Assembly (NCBI GenBank): GCA_009760855.2
Contig: WPIO01000155.1
Location: 673,501 to 737,500 of the forward strand
Reading direction: 5' to 3'
DNA: 64,000 nt
DNA from: Cristatella mucedo
Taxonomy: Eukaryota; Bryozoa; Phylactolaemata; Cristatellidae
Under the pieces are notes generated by a model. It was not told where the DNA came from. It did not search any database and saw nothing but the letters and a program-made list of their open reading frames with translations. Below, piece after piece: positions 22,001-33,926 of the stretch (position 1 is its first letter; the number at the start of each line of letters is the position of its first letter). The translations under genes were made by a program, and so were the position numbers.

Positions 22001-22867
22001 GAGCAGCCTGCAAGGGGGTGCTCCTGGAGAGTTTGTAGTTGGATGCCGCGTAGGGCACTATTGCCTACTCACGCACAATTTTTATTACTCGCCGCGTAAA
22101 GCGCAGTTTAAAATTGACAAACTTTGGGCTTCAAAATGAACTTCATCGCTGAGTTTAAACCCCGTTGCTGTGACGCACGCCGACGAGGGGAAATCAGCAT
22201 GAGGGATCGCGCATTTGCAAAGCGACGCGACTGAGCGCCTGAAGGCCTCGACTCCACCAATGTCTGCGATAGGTCGGCCATATCTCTTTCCTCGCGGAGT
22301 CGCGCGCGAGGCGCCTAGACGCAAAGCCGCCGCCAACGCCGTATACAATCAATAATATATAATAATAATAATAATATATAATACAATCAAGCGTAGTAAA
22401 ATAGGAGGTTATTTATCTAATGAGCAATTAACTTGATTGCTCAAGTAATAGCAAATCAAATTTCGTGGTCACACGAAATCTACGCCAAGGCGAGACTCAC
22501 GGTGCGGAGGTAAAGGTCCGCCACCAGTTGATTTGCTGCTGAACGCTGAAATACTGATACATTAGCTGAATTATTACAGGAGCGTCGCAGAGGAAGCATC
22601 GCTGGAGGCGGCTGCCGCGGCCAAAGCATCTGCGCGAGGAGGATGGGTCAAGGCTGCTAGCGTCACTGTAGCGCCTCAGTGAGCTCGATTCGGAGAACCG
22701 ATCTATGAAGGCGCCCACAAACTAGGCGAGCTGTAACGTTCGTCCTAAAACGACAAGTGGCTGCGCCTATTGACTGCGCTAATTCTTTTTCTAATTCGTC
22801 ACTTGTTGATTAGCACTATTTCTAGATTAAATTACATGGCATCATGTCTAGACCCTAAATCCTAAAC
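22001..22867. other. Unassigned DNA
   Basis: No convincing gene. Short (AATAAT)n at 22361-22382. Confidence 0.4.
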
Positions 22868-23035
22868 CGCGATGGGTCACTTGGTAAGGCTTTTCACGAC
22901 CGACAAGGTAGGCTCGAATCCTGTGGCGCGGGATTATTTCTGGCCACTGCAAGCGGTGGCGATAGCCTATAAGGCTCTTCCGTAGGTATACAAAAGAGGC
23001 AGTTAAATCAGCTATTATTATTATTATTATTGATA
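22868..23035 (+). mobile_element. tRNA-derived SINE copy 2
   Basis: A-box-like TGGGTCACTTGG, B-box GGCTCGAATCC, the CCACTGCAAGCGGTGG body, TTAAATCAGCTA end and an (ATT)n tail. The palindrome is mutated here. Confidence 0.85.
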
Positions 23036-23409
23036 ATATTATTTTTTTTAAGCGCGCCCGCAGCCGATAGCGAACGTAGTTTATTTTGATTCGCTAAAAG
23101 GCCCGTCATTTCGCATTCGGTCTTTGTCCTGTGGGGCTAACTAGCTGGGTGCAGTCCATCGGTAGCAATCGGAGACTGTACCATAACGTTAAATTTCTCA
23201 TAAATTTTCAAACTAGCAAGACCTGTCAAACTCAACAAGATCTATTTCTGAGCTCTGCAAGTCTCTGGCGGAGTGCGGATGCATTTGGCACGGTCCTGAT
23301 ACCCACACCCGCTCCCGCACGTGCTCTGTCTGCTCTATTCCAACTCAAGTTGAAGGCCACCTACTCTGTACCTCTATATTTCAATATGTCGTGATCTTCC
23401 CCATCTCTG

Positions 23410-23410
<1 letters not shown>

Positions 23411-23484
<74 letters not shown>

Positions 23485-23508
23485 CGCTCGCTCGCTCTCT
23501 CTCTCTCA
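23411..23508 (+). repeat. (CT)n microsatellite
   Basis: A pure (CT)35 run at 23411-23480, then interrupted GCTC/CT repeats to 23508. ORFs across it are artefacts. Confidence 0.98.
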
Positions 23509-24967
23509 GGAGTCGGACTAACTTCCACATCAGCTTCCATGTGCCCCAAAGTCTTCGCGAGACAGTAATCGAGCAGCCAGCCTTTTACTTCAGGCTGGCA
23601 GCTCAGTTTTAGCCAGATGCTTTCGCTTCACTGATCTATGGTGTTCAAATCCTATACAAATCCTAAGCATTAGTGCTAGCTCTCCTTCTGCTGTAGGGGG
23701 ATCACTTTCTTTCCTACACTCTGCACTCTGTCCTGCAAACAAAGACATTGCATTTTTATTTTGTCTCCGTTTCTTTACGCGAGATGAACTTTGACCGATG
23801 TAGTGCTAAAGGTGCGGGACATCCAATTTTTTCATTGTAGAAAATATGGAGTCATCGTGCAGGCTATGTGCAGTTACAATCAAGTATGCACGCCACCCAG
23901 CATGTGAAACTTTCTTATAGGTGCATCGAACATATCCATGACTTTAATTGCTTTCATCAAGTGTATTATTATTATTATTATTATAAGATTCCAGCTAAGT
24001 CAGTCAGCTACAAAAGCGCTCCCATTTGGTTCCCGAGCCATTTCTAAGGCATTATGCCGGCCGACAACTGTGTGAAGTTTTGCTCAAAAAATGAACGCTT
24101 AAAATGAAATAATCTATGAACTAATAATTAGTTTATTTAATAATAAATTAGTTTAAAAACGAAACCACCTTCGATGAGCTTCTGAAGTGAAATAGAAAAC
24201 CTCAAAAAAGTGCGATCATTGTTATGAAACCCACGCTTTATTGTAGAGAGCGTCGCGAAAGTTTTAATTGTAAGAGGCGCTTTCCACTAACAAATTCAAT
24301 ATTGTTGTGGAAAACACATTTTCATAAGCGTAGTGTGATTTATTACAGTTGTTATTACGAATTTCTTGAATCTCCAGCTAAAATAGATCTTAACGTGTTC
24401 CGATGATAAGCAACTTTTTTCAAGTCGCAGTGTGAGTTGCAGTACCGCAGTGCATTATTCTTAGTGGCTAGTAATAGTTTAAATGGTATATAACATATAT
24501 ATAAGGTTCCGTCGCACTGAAATAACACGCCATCGGTAGCGTTATATGTAGCCCTTCGTCGTCACGAGTCGTTCACTTATTACGCGACGCATCAATTTTC
24601 TGCCGACAGTTGTTTATTAATAATAATGACAATTCCATCTTTACTATTGAAGTTATATAACACCTAAGAGAAATTGATCTCTATCCAGGCGCATGCACTT
24701 TACACATGCTCTGAAGCACTGGCGGAGCATCTGAGGGAGGCCAGGGGCACCTTCCCCCGCCCCGCCCACAGCGGGACAGTGACCTCCGCCGACCCTGTAT
24801 TCCTACGCCACCGACAGTCACCCACGACGAAATTACGCTATAATTCCAACGAAGAGAGAAACGTCCGAGTTCTCTTTGAAAATAAACTCTGATTTCAAGC
24901 TAGAGTGTTTCGATTATTGCTGTTCTAGCCCTGCCTTCGTGAAAATTATGTTGGTCTTGCAGCCTAG
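23509..24967. other. Unassigned DNA with a decayed LINE A tail
   Basis: No gene. A degraded minus-strand family A stem-loop (CACCTAAGAGAAATTGATCT, CCAGGCGCATGCACTTTACA) lies at about 24620-24720. Confidence 0.45.
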
Positions 24968-25150
24968 TTGGTGAGCCGTAATGGCACACTAGGTAAGGCG
25001 GTTGCTTTCACGACCTCGGCCCCGAGGTCGTGGGTTCGATTCCTGTGGTGGACGATCCTTTATCGCCACTGCAAGCGGTGGTGATATAGCCGTAAAGGCT
25101 CTTCTGTCGCTATACGAAAAGGAAGCTGTTTAATCAGCTAGGATTTTTTT
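24968..25150 (+). mobile_element. tRNA-derived SINE copy 3 (best preserved)
   Basis: A-box TGGCACACTAGG at 24982-24993, palindrome at 25009-25032, B-box GGTTCGATTCC at 25033-25043, then CCACTGCAAGCGGTGG, GTAAAGGCTCTTCTGTCGCT and GCTGTTTAATCAGCTAGG, ending in a T run. It shows RNA polymerase III promoter boxes and no coding capacity. Confidence 0.92.
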
Positions 25151-25917
25151 TTAGTTGAAAATCCTGGCTCGGCCACTGCTGTAAAGGAAGCATGTCAATA
25201 CGGTAGGCGGTAACCGTACGAGCCGTTGTTGCTGACGCGACTTCGACATTGCAGCAGCAGCATTGTGAGCAATTCGGTCGGAGCTTTTTCTATCAAAACT
25301 CATCATATCCCGTGCCTGTTGCGAGATGTTGCGAGAGGCGTGATGGCATTTACCAGCTGGAAACAGATTTGCATTAAGTGTGAGTGTGTCACAATTTCGC
25401 AGCTGCTTTGTTTTCGTTCGTTCTTTTGTTAAATTCGCAGTGCGCTACCTTCATCGTCAGGAAATTTGTCGAGTTTTTGCCTGAATCTGCTGGGATTTTA
25501 ATTTTCAAAGTAATGAATGCTAAGAGTTTGTCGAATTTGGTTCACTATTCGTACATTTTTTACGAACCGATAAAATTTGCTGTGACCTTAATCCGTAAGA
25601 TTAAGCTTGCCTTGACTGTAATGGTTATTGACGCTGAATCGATACATGAAAACTACGGCTGATGGTGTCTCGCGTCTTGGAATTTCAATCACTTCTACGG
25701 CTTATAAAATTAATAGTAACAATAAAGTTTTCATTGGCGACCTCTAGCCCTCACTGACTTCCATTGAGAGCTGCGACCCCGCTTCACCCTGCTACTCTTT
25801 ACTGACGCGCATCTACTGAACCAATCACTAAACATGGCTCGCAGGTTAATTTTAACCACCAGTACTCTAAATCCTTACAGTTCTTGTTATAAAAACTCTT
25901 CTTATTCTCTGCTCCGC
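25151..25917. other. Unassigned DNA
   Basis: ORFs 25226-25432 and 25384-25662 have no recognisable family. Confidence 0.35.
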
Positions 25918-26930
25918 TTTTTATCGCAGTTCATACTCCCCCTCTTGCCGATTTAATCGCCAAGCACAATCTAGGCTTTGGCTTTTATGCAGATGACACT
26001 CCGTTGTACTTTTGCTTTGACCCCTTTCAGCCATGGAGCACGTCGAATTCTCCACGCACCCATACTGCATATATCGATGACATCTACTTATGGATGGCAG
26101 CAAACTTTCTTAAATTGAATGACGACAAACCATCTTACTAGTTATAAGCAAACCGAGTGTGGTTCAGAAATTGGAAAACCTAACGCTCAAAATCGGCTCC
26201 TGCAGCGTATCTCCTGTTGAATCTGCACGAAATCTAGGTGTTATTTTCCAAAGTGAACTTTGATTAGACGACCACATCCTCTCTACACTCAAGTGTGCCT
26301 ACTTTCAGATGCATAACCTTGCCAAAAGTCGGGCTTGCTTAGACGAGAATGCTACATCGCAATTGTCCCATGCATTTGTAATATCCCGTATCGGCTGCGG
26401 TCACTCGCTGCTTGCAGGTCTCCCTGCGTTTGCAATCAGGCGCTTGCAGTTGGGGGAAAACTCTGCAGCTAGGCTCATCTGTCGTGAGCGTCGCAATTGC
26501 CACATCACACCACTTCTCGCCGACCTGCACTGGTTCCGAATCAAACGCTTAGGGTTGAAGGTTATGTCACTCACTTTTCGGTCCTTTCACTTTTTGGCTC
26601 CAGCTATCAGATCGACCTATCAGATCGACTCCCTTACCCGGCGAAGCATGGTAAGATCCGTTGTTCTGACTCGATCTTTTAGCCATACCGCGTATACGAA
26701 CCTCAAAACCGTTGAATACCGCCGCGCCTATAATTTCTATGCTCTCAGAGCCTGGAACTCTGCCGACGCACGTCGCAACGTACTCTGATATGATGACATT
26801 TAAAAAGAAGCTTGAAACACACCTGCTTATATTGCAGCATTTCATGGGCCTTTGTGATTTGTTTTTTCGTGTGCATATACCTGCTTAAACTGTACCTGCT
26901 ACTTGTAAATGTTACTACCATCTAGTATTT
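25918..26930 (+). mobile_element. LINE family A, old RT-to-C-terminal copy
   Basis: Begins TPPLADLIAKHNLGFGFYAD (catalytic box YADD) and continues to the C-terminal region ([23 protein letters not shown]). Multiple frame breaks; ends without a clear tail. Confidence 0.85.
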
Positions 26931-26934
26931 AACT

Positions 26935-27325
26935 ATACCTCGTACAAACCTCAAATCTTTTGGAGACCGTGCCTTTAGTCGTATCCTCCCAAAGCCTGGA
27001 ACTCACTCCCGACCTGCGTCAAGACATCTCCAGACTTGACAACATTTAAAAAGAAATGCATCAACTTAAGAAAGCATTTAGTGGGTCCCTGTGATTCGTC
27101 CTTTATGGGTCTTATGTGATGACACTGTTGCATGCTGTCAGTAACCACACTTGCATGCTGACCCTGTGCATGTCACCCCTAACCATGTTATTCTTGTTGT
27201 TTTGTTGAGCATGCTACCACTAACCATTCGATTCGTGCTTCTTTTTCAGCAGTTCTAGAGCGCCAAGAAAGAGATTGAGTTCTCTGAGGGAGTTTTATCG
27301 AATGTATTATTAATATTATTATAAA
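26935..27325 (+). mobile_element. LINE family A 3' copy
   Basis: Starts TATACCTCGTACAAACCTCA, then 3' UTR, stem-loop (mutated 3' arm) and ATT repeats. Inserted right after the older copy. Confidence 0.82.
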
Positions 27326-27402
27326 TATTATTATCTGTAAAGCTCCTAGAAAGACATTTGGTTCTTTGAGGGTGCTATAATATATTATTATTATTACTAT
27401 TA
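27326..27402 (+). mobile_element. Second family A stem-loop in tandem
   Basis: CTGTAAAGCTCCTAGAAAGA, GAGGGTGCTATAATA and ATT repeats directly follow the ATT tail of the preceding copy. Confidence 0.7.
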
Positions 27403-28629
27403 AAGCCAAACTTCCGCTACGGTCTCCGGTCGGTAAGCTGCCTTTGGCTTTGCAAGAACCGTGTGGCCAGACAGCGTGGGTGAGGCTGAGTTCAAGGGTG
27501 AGGGTCAAGCGTAAGGTTGAGGATGAAGTGGCCAGTTAGCTAGCCACCGACCTTGCTTGGCAGCAATGTAATCAGCCAATGCTACTCTACGTTCCGCTGT
27601 GTGGCAGCAAGCTTCTGGTGATCGTACCAGACTTGCAATGTCTCTCTTTCACTGCATTTCCTTTTTTACTACATTCGACTCCATTTAATTTCATTTCTCT
27701 TGTCGCCATCCATCGCATTCCTACTTACCCCGCCCTACTCACGTTTGGATCTTTCTCGGCCTTCTTCGTCGTCGCAGGGCAGGAACCACGCGCCGACACG
27801 TAGTCGCATACGCGTACGCCCATATCTGTTTACAAATTTTCTCTTGAGAGAAAGCATACCTTGTCCGTTTCGTCCGATCGATCGGTATCGGCATCCGAAG
27901 GTAATAGGTAAGCGGGCCGTCAGAGCCGTCGTAGAGAAAAGCTTGACGCCGAGTTTACACTGTGAGTTTTTGCTTCCATAGGAAGTTTACTTTCCTAGGA
28001 AGTCTACACGTTCAGTCTTACGCTTAAGTCGCGCTTCCTTCGCCCACTGGAGTTCACGGAATAATTTCTTTTGTTAGGGAGGTAGGAAATGCACATCTTG
28101 GCGAATTTTAGCCTTCGGCGATTGCTTGTATTGCCCGCCGCCTCTATCTGATTCTTGTGCGAATCGCTCGAAGACTCCCATAAACAGGCACTCTCTTGGA
28201 ACGCTCCTTGATTCGGCCAATCGAGTCGTCCGCGATGCTTTTCAAAGCAGCGAAGAAGGCGACCCCTTGACCGGGCCATTGATTGACCTTGACCTGGCCT
28301 TTCATTTGCCATTGGCTAGTCTTGCCAGCGTCTCGGCCAACAGGTAGAACCACATTTAGCTGCTGCTGAATCTTCGTTAAGTCTTAGCTAAAATGTTGAA
28401 CCACCTCCAGTATTGTGACGTATAAATTGAAGACTAAAATAGGTAGGAAGCAGGTAGGAAGCAAGACTCACTCTGCAAACCCGGCTCAAGAGTTTAACCG
28501 CACAGGCTTTATGGCCGGTTTGAGTGTATTATAAGGGTGAATAGGTTGAGTGGCCTTTCTCCACCATAGGATGGAGTTGCTTCTTTTAAGACTTAGCTAC
28601 AGCTTTGGCTGTCACCATAGGCGGCCAAC
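27403..28629. other. Unassigned DNA
   Basis: ORFs 27579-27981 and 28004-28353 show no known domain. Confidence 0.35.
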
Positions 28630-28795
28630 TCACAGGAAGGCAGCGTGATAGCCTCAGGTTCGTGCTCTTTACGACCGAGGTCGTGGGTTCGAATCTTGTA
28701 CTGGGCGATCTTGTATTGCCAACTGCAAGCGGCGATAGCCCATTAAGGCTATTCAGTCGCTATACACACGAGGCTGTTAAATCAGCTAATATTTA
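28630..28795 (+). mobile_element. tRNA-derived SINE copy 4
   Basis: GACCGAGGTCGTGGGTTCGA B-box region, CCAACTGCAAGCGGCGATAG, CTATTCAGTCGCTATACACA and GGCTGTTAAATCAGCTAATA. Confidence 0.85.
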
Positions 28796-29089
28796 TATAA
28801 GGCACTAAGTTATTGGGATTGTGCTGTCGAGAAAGTTATGGCAACCGACGTTTGGCCACAGGTTTAGTACAGCAGGAGACCAAAATAGACATCAGCCGCG
28901 CAGCTGTTGTCTTCTCCGGCTCGCCCTCCCAGGGACTAGGGCGTGGATTAGGCTAATCGAGGTGAGGGATCTAGCTGCAGGGGCTCAGATAAACTAGCTC
29001 GCCCAAATACCGCATAGCTGGAATGGTAGGGTGGTGAAAAGTAGTTATCGCCAGCTTCTCACGTGTTCGCCTGGCGAACCTCGAATAAC

Positions 29090-29300
29090 AGTAATAATAA
29101 TACATTTGATATAGCACCCTCAGAGCACTCATTCTCTTTCTAGGCACTTTACATTTTCTGCAAATGAAGCACGATTGAATACAGGGTAGAGCAAGCTTGT
29201 GGAGTTCGGTCTACTAGTAATAATAATAATAATAATGCACTTGATAAAGCGCCCTCAGAGAACTCAATCTCTTCCTAGGCTCTTTACATTTGCTGCTAAG
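29090..29300 (-). mobile_element. Two tandem LINE family A solo tails
   Basis: Copy one 29090-29186 and copy two 29217-29300, both minus strand with (AAT)n, stem-loop and a few bases of 3' UTR. Separated by 30 bp of unrelated sequence. Confidence 0.82.
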
Positions 29301-32300
29301 GGTCTTAGGTCCTCAGGTCATTCAGTCTTCACTTCGGGACACCAACGTTGGTCGGGCACAGCGGACAAAGACGCACACATTCATGCATCCCACCCACTGC
29401 TCACACACTCGACAACTCTCCATTTCGTTATCACATCTACGAAGCTTTCGGGCGCAGTATTGGGACGCTGGACAGATGCGCTTCGGCGAACGACAGCTCA
29501 CTGAGCCCCAAGCCTCGTCGTCGACGATAGGACAACCGCATTTGTCGTTGACGTGGCGGTCCCGTTCGACAACGACGAGGATGCCTTGGCGTAAGCCGCG
29601 GATCAAAAGATCACACGAAATACGCAGGCATCGAACGTGACTTCTGGTCCCAGGGTCGAGGAGTCAGCGTCTGTCCTACCACTCGTCGTAGGAACACTCG
29701 GGTCTTAGTACCCGGGTGATGAGTGTGCCTAAATGCCATTGGCATCAAAGCTGCAGGCAGGAAGCTTGTCTCTAAACTACGTACGCAGCGCTGCGATTTG
29801 CGGCAGCACTAAGGTTTTCGCCTAGTTCTCTATGCCGTCGGTCATCAAGATAACGCTCAGCCCGGGGGGGGGGAGGGACTGCGCACTACCGGCACTTGTT
29901 TAGTATCGATATTCTCAAATAAAATATAATTTTTTTATCGCATGAGCTTGTGCCTGCACGCGAGACTGTTCTTGTTCACATTCGAATTTACTTTTTCTGC
30001 TCCGATTTACTTTGCACTAGCTTTCAACTGGTTTGTCATCGTCACTTTAATTCTCCCGGCGCTGGCGTGACTGCTGGAGGTAGTATTAACTTAGAGTAAA
30101 CGGGTAGAGAGGATCCACAAAATCGAGGTCAAGTAGCAACAGATACCGATCCCACTGCCGGCTTTACGTTGGTGATCGGATAAAAGGGTTAAAGGTCCCC
30201 CCTCCGCTTCCAACCCTTCCTAAGACCCAGTTAAGCTAATCAATTATTCGAGCAGGAAAGAGGCCACTAGCCACTTTGCCCAAGGAACGCGCTTTGTACT
30301 CCAGTTCAAGTTTGTAGGGTGCGCTTCGATCGTCTCACGTTGTGGAGCAGCTCTTGCAAGATCGGTATAGTCAAGGGTTTTTGATTCATCGCCCCAACAG
30401 CGATTCGCGGTCGTTTATATAGGATTGAGTACTCTGGTTGAAGGAGAGTGAGTGTGTGAGTTATGTGTGACCCTCCACTTATTAAATATTGTCCAAATGT
30501 TTCGCGTCTGCCCCAGCTCAATTCTGCCGCTTTCCGATGGCACGCAGAGCACGCTGAGCGACGAAACCCTGTTGCAGCTAACAGGAACCGCAGGGGCAAT
30601 GGCGTCAGCAATGGCGTCTCGCACGGAGCAAGCTCTCCTTGCGGCTTTAGACCCCAGGCGGCGGCAACTCCTGTCCCCTCTTGACTTTCACAGCGAGCCC
30701 TGTGAGGCTTGCATATTGACGGGGTCTCAGCTTGAGCAGGTCCGGTGGGTAGGATCAGAAGACAAAAAGCGTGACTTAAACCGGTTGGCTAGAAGCCGAC
30801 GTCGCTAACCCACGACGCACGATACGAATTGTGGTACATACTGCCAGCTGGTTCCTACACAATTATAATAATTAAACTATAATTCACTTTTATAGTACTC
30901 TATGAGAGCTACAGCTCGATCTAGGCGCTTCAAAAATGCCACAGGGCTCCGCCGACGACCTTGGGAGTAAAGGTGAGCACCTTGACCTCGGACATTGAAG
31001 CACCTTATCTCCTGTGGTAAAGCCAGGTCGCTCGGTACACTGAAAATTCTTGCTACACTGCTCCAGCACGATGCTTCGAGAGATGCATGACACACGTTGT
31101 TCCAGCATTTAAAAAAAGCACGGATAAATATCTCGGTTGTCCATTTCATCGTCACTTAGTCTTTAGTATTTTCAGTTTCGCAGCGTTACATGGGGAGATA
31201 CATACTCAGTATTCGACAAATGATGCCAAGCGAGTACTCACCTTGGAAAGCCCACGATTGCTCAGCCACAGAGTGTCAACCTGTCACAGCAGCGAGAGAG
31301 TGAGAGCGAGACAGGACAGCTGCCAGTGCTCGCTACCTACGGAGAAGGGCGAGGGCGAGAACCAAGTAATAAGTGCCAGCTGCGATCGATTGGGAAAGTC
31401 AAGGACTAACGCTGGTCCAACTGTTATCAGCGAGCGGTATAAAGCGACGGCTGAAGGAGAACGAATAATGACACGGCCGGCAGCTTAGCTGCTTCGCAAT
31501 GGTCAATAGCCAATCCTGAGATGCTATCAACTGGTCGATCGAGTAGTTCAAGGCCACGCCGACTGCAAACAGCCAGTCGCTGTAATCAGCACTTCGTAGC
31601 TTTCACGGAAAGTCCGCCACAGGTAACGGTGCTTTGCAAAGATAAGGATTGTGAATGAATTGTGACGTGTGCAGGCATCTTCGCTCAATCTGGCGTAACG
31701 TCGTCATATGGTCTTGACGGCTACGGCTGCTGATCACTCGATCGTCGTGATCGACCAAAGTCACAAATAGATGGCGCATGAACTGTGCAATGCCAATCTC
31801 TGTAGGCTCAAAGTCTCCGGATGCTGGTCACATGACCAAACTTTCAATTGGCAGTAGCTTCGTGGAATTGCTGACTAAATTATGCAGTCCCAGATAAGGT
31901 GTTTCAGAGATGTAGTGCTGACATCTGTTGTCTTTTAAGCGCTTCCTAACCATTCTAGGCAGTGAAGCTTTTTTCTGATTTACTTGAGTAGCAGAAATAT
32001 GTCAACAACACAACTGAAACCATCGATCTTAGTAAGACCGTGTCACTACACGCTAAGCTCTCATGTTTCGACAATGCCGTAGCGATGCCGGTCCATTGAG
32101 CGAGTGCTGCCGTGAACTTAGTCGCTCTACTATGATTGGCTGGCGACTGGCAGCAGGTGGGTGCTAGAATTGCTGCGCTTGCTGTGCTACGGTCTCACCT
32201 ATTATTTATAGCGGCAGAACTGCAGAGCCACGGCCAGAGAGAGTCTGGAGCCATCACAACACAAAGTAGTCTGATCGACTACGTAGATGGTACTTGATAA

Positions 32301-33724
32301 ACCTGTAAGCCTATCGGAACTGCTGCCATCTTGCTGGAGGCCTCGGCCTTTAATTTCATGCCCGGATGAAAGCTACAAATTACAGCTTGCCTGAACCAGA
32401 GGTTACTAAGAGCACCTCTTTTCGGGCCAAAACTCTATGCCTGACCGACGTTTGCTGTTATTCAACTCAGAAGCTACATGAGCGGATGCCAACCGGGCAG
32501 ACTGCAGCAGGAGCTCGACATGCTGATGTCCTCATTTCAATCAAAGCTTAAAAGTTGAACGTTCAAAGTTGCTAATTACAAGTCGGCAAGGCCTCGGACT
32601 TCTAGGGCTTATCGTCGTACCGAAGTGCCGACCGAGGGTAACAGCAGCGACCTGGTGACCCTGAAACGCACCACCCCCTCGTCGGCTCGCCTCATCTCAG
32701 CTAAGGCTCCAGCTCAGCATGGTGGCATAGTTGCCCGGCACATTGCGTCTGCAACATTTCATTTTACCTTGACGCCGGACTCGCCCCCCTAGGGTGCACC
32801 TGCTGCCAGCCCACTTTGCCTCCCAGCGTGCATCTGCTGCTGGTACACTTTGCCCTCTTGGTCGTAACTGCTGCCAGTCCACTTAGCCTCCCAGCGTGCA
32901 TCTGCTGCCAGTACACTTAGCCCTTTAGAGCTCATCTGTTGCCAGACACATTGCTGAATCTTGCAGGAAGGCTCCAGTTTAACGGCTCGTTGGCAATGCA
33001 TGCAGCAGTTGCGACACTTGGACAGCATTTGGAACAGCAACAGCTGGAATTGATCGACTCAAGTCCGAGAATAACTAGAGTAGCCGCATAATGAGCCGCT
33101 GCTGCTGAGACGCGATGTAGCAGCTACCATCAATTATGCGGCATTGAGATCGCCGCCTCACGGTCAACGATTTCTGCAATCAGCTAGTCTAATCATCTTT
33201 AATCGGTAATCGCCTCAGCAACTGCGTCATTCAAGGATGATTGAGCACGCTGCTCGTTGCCTCCATGCCACCTCTGAGCACAGGGATACAGGTTGTACAG
33301 CTCCTTGATATGCCTGTCTGCTTCCTGCTCGGCCAGGCCCCGTGGTCCGGTCTCAGGTCACACGGCGGCGATGCCTGCGGCTGTCTGTGGCAATGCTAAG
33401 TGCTGCCCAAGTCGTCACACTCTAGTCGTAGTGCCAACAGAGCACGCCATTCTATTGCGGTTGCCTGAGAATGATGGGCACGAAATTGGGACACACGCAG
33501 CTGGAACAGGTCACGCAAGCTGTATTTGTTAGATAACGGGAGAACGATATCATCTAGAGGCTCTACAGTGCAAAAGTAGTCGTCAATTCATACCTCGTAG
33601 GCAAGTGTATCGGCATATAGCACAGAATATCTTGTTTTATTTTTTTAGGGTACAGTGTGTTAATCAAACTTGCTTCTGCCTCAAATTTGAGAAATATCTA
33701 TATGTACATATGAAAGATCAGGAC
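29301..33724. other. Unassigned DNA, 4.4 kb
   Basis: No gene I can support. ORFs 29199-29640, 30306-30808 and 31087-31488 lack domain resemblance. A G run lies at 29863-29871 and a minisatellite at 32792-32955. Confidence 0.35.
32792..32955. repeat. Minisatellite of about 32-36-bp units, alternating dimer
   Basis: Four to five units of the type GTGCATCTGCTGCCAGTACA; odd units end CCTCCCAGC and even ones GCCCTCT/GCCCTTT, so the higher-order period is about 70 bp. Confidence 0.75.
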
Positions 33725-33926
33725 TGGGCGTCCATGGACAAGCATAGGAGGACTACTTTAAATTGTACCAATCGATCCTAGCAAAAGCCGTCTAGCTTCT
33801 ATTAAAACATTGTTGAATCACATATGCACAAGTACGATTAACCATCTACTTACTCGTTCCCAGATTAACTCTTACCAAGTGATCTTTATGATGATATAGC
33901 TGATCGCTTTGCTAGCTTCTTTGTCA
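33725..33926 (+). mobile_element. LINE family A linker fragment
   Basis: Matches the segment between endonuclease and RT (TACCAATCGATCCTAGCAAA, GATGATATAGCTGATCGCTT). Only this copy and the 8.8-kb copy reach so far 5'. Confidence 0.75.

Noticed and set aside
23361-23612. Ser-Leu and Arg-Glu repeat ORFs at (CT)n tracts, here and at 38285, 41084, 49762 and 51442
   Set aside because: Translation of pure dinucleotide repeats.
24968-25050. Functional tRNA gene
   Set aside because: A and B boxes are present, but there is no cloverleaf: the middle is a palindrome, acceptor arms do not pair, and the unit repeats nine times with a SINE body.
30306-30420. Similarity between GATCGGTATAGTCAAGGG here and GATCGGTATATCCAAGGG near 56240
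   Set aside because: Too short, with no extension either side; treated as chance.
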